DNA of 6,055 nucleotides. It comes from Caldivirga sp. (GTDB taxonomy: Archaea > Thermoproteota > Thermoprotei > Thermoproteales > Thermocladiaceae). The stretch spans positions 1 to 6,055 of the forward strand of contig JAPWUH010000073.1 of NCBI GenBank assembly GCA_028275645.1, in the 5' to 3' direction. The notes under the pieces are model-generated. The model was not told where the DNA came from. It saw nothing but the letters and a program-made list of their open reading frames with translations, and searched no databases. Position 1 is the stretch's first letter; every line of letters starts with the position of its first letter. This document shows positions 5,035-6,055 of this stretch, piece after piece. The position numbers were made by a program, and so were the translations under genes.

Positions 5035-6055
5035 TTACAAGTACCTCCAAATACCCTTACCCCTGTAATTGTAAACAATGGCCTTGTAGGCGGTGACATA
5101 CTCAAGGGTATAGCCTAGGCCCTCCCTCCCTATACCCGAATCCTTCCTACCACCGAATGGATAGTACCCTATGCCGTGCCTTGGATAGTCGTTGACGTAA
5201 ACAGCCCCAACCTCAAGTAGCCTAGCAGCCTTCCTAATCTTACTAACGTCATTACTGAATATGGCTGCGTCAAGCCCATACCTCCTACCGTTAGCGAGCT
5301 CAATTGCCTCATCAAGGTCCTTAACCTTAACTAACACTGCTATTGCGGCGAAGACCTCCTTATTGTAGAGGTAAAGGTCCCTGACCCTACTTGCATCCAC
5401 CTCGATTAGGGTTGGTTCAATGTAAGTTGGCCCCAGTTTCCTACCACCGTAAAGGACCCTACCTCCCTTGGAGATGGCGTCTTGAGTCGCCTTAACCACC
5501 TCATCAGCGGCGGCTTCATCAATCAGCGGCCCCATTGTTGTTTCAGGGTCCCTTGGGTCACCAACCTTAACCTTGGATAGCTCCTCTATTAGGCTTGCCT
5601 TAAGTTGGTCATAAACACCAGGCTCAGCGAATATGAACTTAATGGCATCGCACCTTTGGCCGGCATAACTGTATATGCCTATTGCGATTCTTTGCGCAGC
5701 CCACTTAGGGTCAGCATCGTTGAGTACTATGGCTGGGTCACCGCCTCCCAGTTCCATTACGAATTGTTTAATTCCAGCCTCCTTAATAACCGCAACACCA
5801 GTCTCCGTACTACCCGTGAGTGAAATAACCCCTATCCTCCTATCCGAAACCACCTTACCCATATCCCTGCCTGGTATTGTTAACACAGCCAATGCCTTAG
5901 GTGGGAAGCCCGCCAGCTCAAGTACCCTGGCGAAGAGTATAGTTGGCAATGGGTCAGCTGAGGCGGGTTTAATCAACACGGCGTTGCCGGCTATGGCTGA
6001 GTAGGCTATCTTATTGACCGTGTCGAAGAGTGGGTAGTTAAATGGGATTATGGCT
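5035..6055 (-). CDS. gapN: Non-phosphorylating glyceraldehyde-3-phosphate dehydrogenase, C-terminal two-thirds (5' end outside window)
   Basis: An aldehyde dehydrogenase family enzyme that oxidises glyceraldehyde 3-phosphate straight to 3-phosphoglycerate with NAD(P)+, without making ATP. It is the usual glycolytic route in Thermoproteales, where the T. tenax enzyme is allosterically controlled by sugar phosphates and nucleotides. The frame is open to the window edge, giving 339 residues; about 160 N-terminal residues are missing. Visible in fragment numbering: [10 protein letters not shown] with catalytic-site N6, KPASADP (29-35) of the coenzyme site, LTGSTETG (79-86), MELGGGDPA with general-base E101, AGQRCDAIK with nucleophile C135, PLIDEAA, and [10 protein letters not shown]. 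The 34-residue gap from E101 to C135 equals that of T. tenax GAPN (E263 to C297), and the length after Cys predicts a full protein near 500 residues. AGQRCDAIK and FNYP favour GAPN over generic aldehyde dehydrogenases. The internal GTG at 5979 is not the start, because conserved sequence continues upstream of it. Confidence 0.93.
   Translation of the reverse strand, partial: AIIPFNYPLFDTVNKIAYSAIAGNAVLIKPASADPLPTILFARVLELAGFPPKALAVLTIPGRDMGKVVSDRRIGVISLTGSTETGVAVIKEAGIKQFVMELGGGDPAIVLNDADPKWAAQRIAIGIYSYAGQRCDAIKFIFAEPGVYDQLKASLIEELSKVKVGDPRDPETTMGPLIDEAAADEVVKATQDAISKGGRVLYGGRKLGPTYIEPTLIEVDASRVRDLYLYNKEVFAAIAVLVKVKDLDEAIELANGRRYGLDAAIFSNDVSKIRKAARLLEVGAVYVNDYPRHGIGYYPFGGRKDSGIGREGLGYTLEYVTAYKAIVYNYRGKGIWRYL

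Noticed and set aside
5675..6004. Open frame on the + strand opposite GAPN
   Set aside because: It lies entirely antisense to conserved GAPN coding sequence, is low-complexity (rich in Ala, Ser, Pro and Leu) and matches no family I know. It is a shadow of the real gene.

Overview
The window looks like chromosomal DNA from a hyperthermophilic crenarchaeon of the Thermoproteales, most likely close to Vulcanisaeta or Caldivirga. That placement is inferred from protein content: a Cdc48-type AAA ATPase, an archaeal deoxyhypusine synthase, an aKMT-type lysine methyltransferase and a GAPN resembling that of Thermoproteus tenax. The promoters also fit. Three A/T-rich boxes sit about 24.5 to 26.5 bases before a start codon, as expected for leaderless archaeal transcripts. 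Nothing in the window marks it as a mobile island: there is no transposase, integrase, tRNA or CRISPR array.

Layout. Bases 1-993 (+) are the C-terminal part of a Cdc48/VAT-like ATPase (second AAA module), cut by the window edge just after where Walker A should be. Bases 1091-1945 (+) are pyrroline-5-carboxylate reductase (proC), read from a TTG start. Bases 2104-2766 (+) encode an aKMT-like protein-lysine methyltransferase carrying an extra C-terminal winged-helix-like domain. Bases 2844-3830 (+) are deoxyhypusine synthase. Its last 16 bases overlap a polytopic GT4-family phosphoglycosyl transferase (3815-4792), which in turn overlaps by one base a 66-residue two-helix membrane protein (4792-4992). 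After a 42-base gap, the convergent gene at 5035-6055 (-) is the C-terminal two-thirds of non-phosphorylating glyceraldehyde-3-phosphate dehydrogenase (GAPN).

How the genes may work together. Deoxyhypusine synthase, the phosphoglycosyl transferase and the small membrane protein form one overlapping transcription unit. proC and the methyltransferase each appear to have their own promoter. Several products act on proteins after or during synthesis: Cdc48 unfolding, lysine methylation, hypusination of aIF5A and the lipid carrier step of N-glycosylation. Whether this is more than chance proximity cannot be judged from one genome. GAPN and ProC are ordinary central metabolism.

The most unusual points are an insertion of roughly 105 residues, probably helical, inside the lid subdomain of the Cdc48 D2 module; the methyltransferase-winged helix fusion; an Asp-to-Asn change at the usual Gly-Asp motif of the phosphoglycosyl transferase; and a perfect hairpin covering that enzyme's start codon. 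I found no wholly new multi-gene system.
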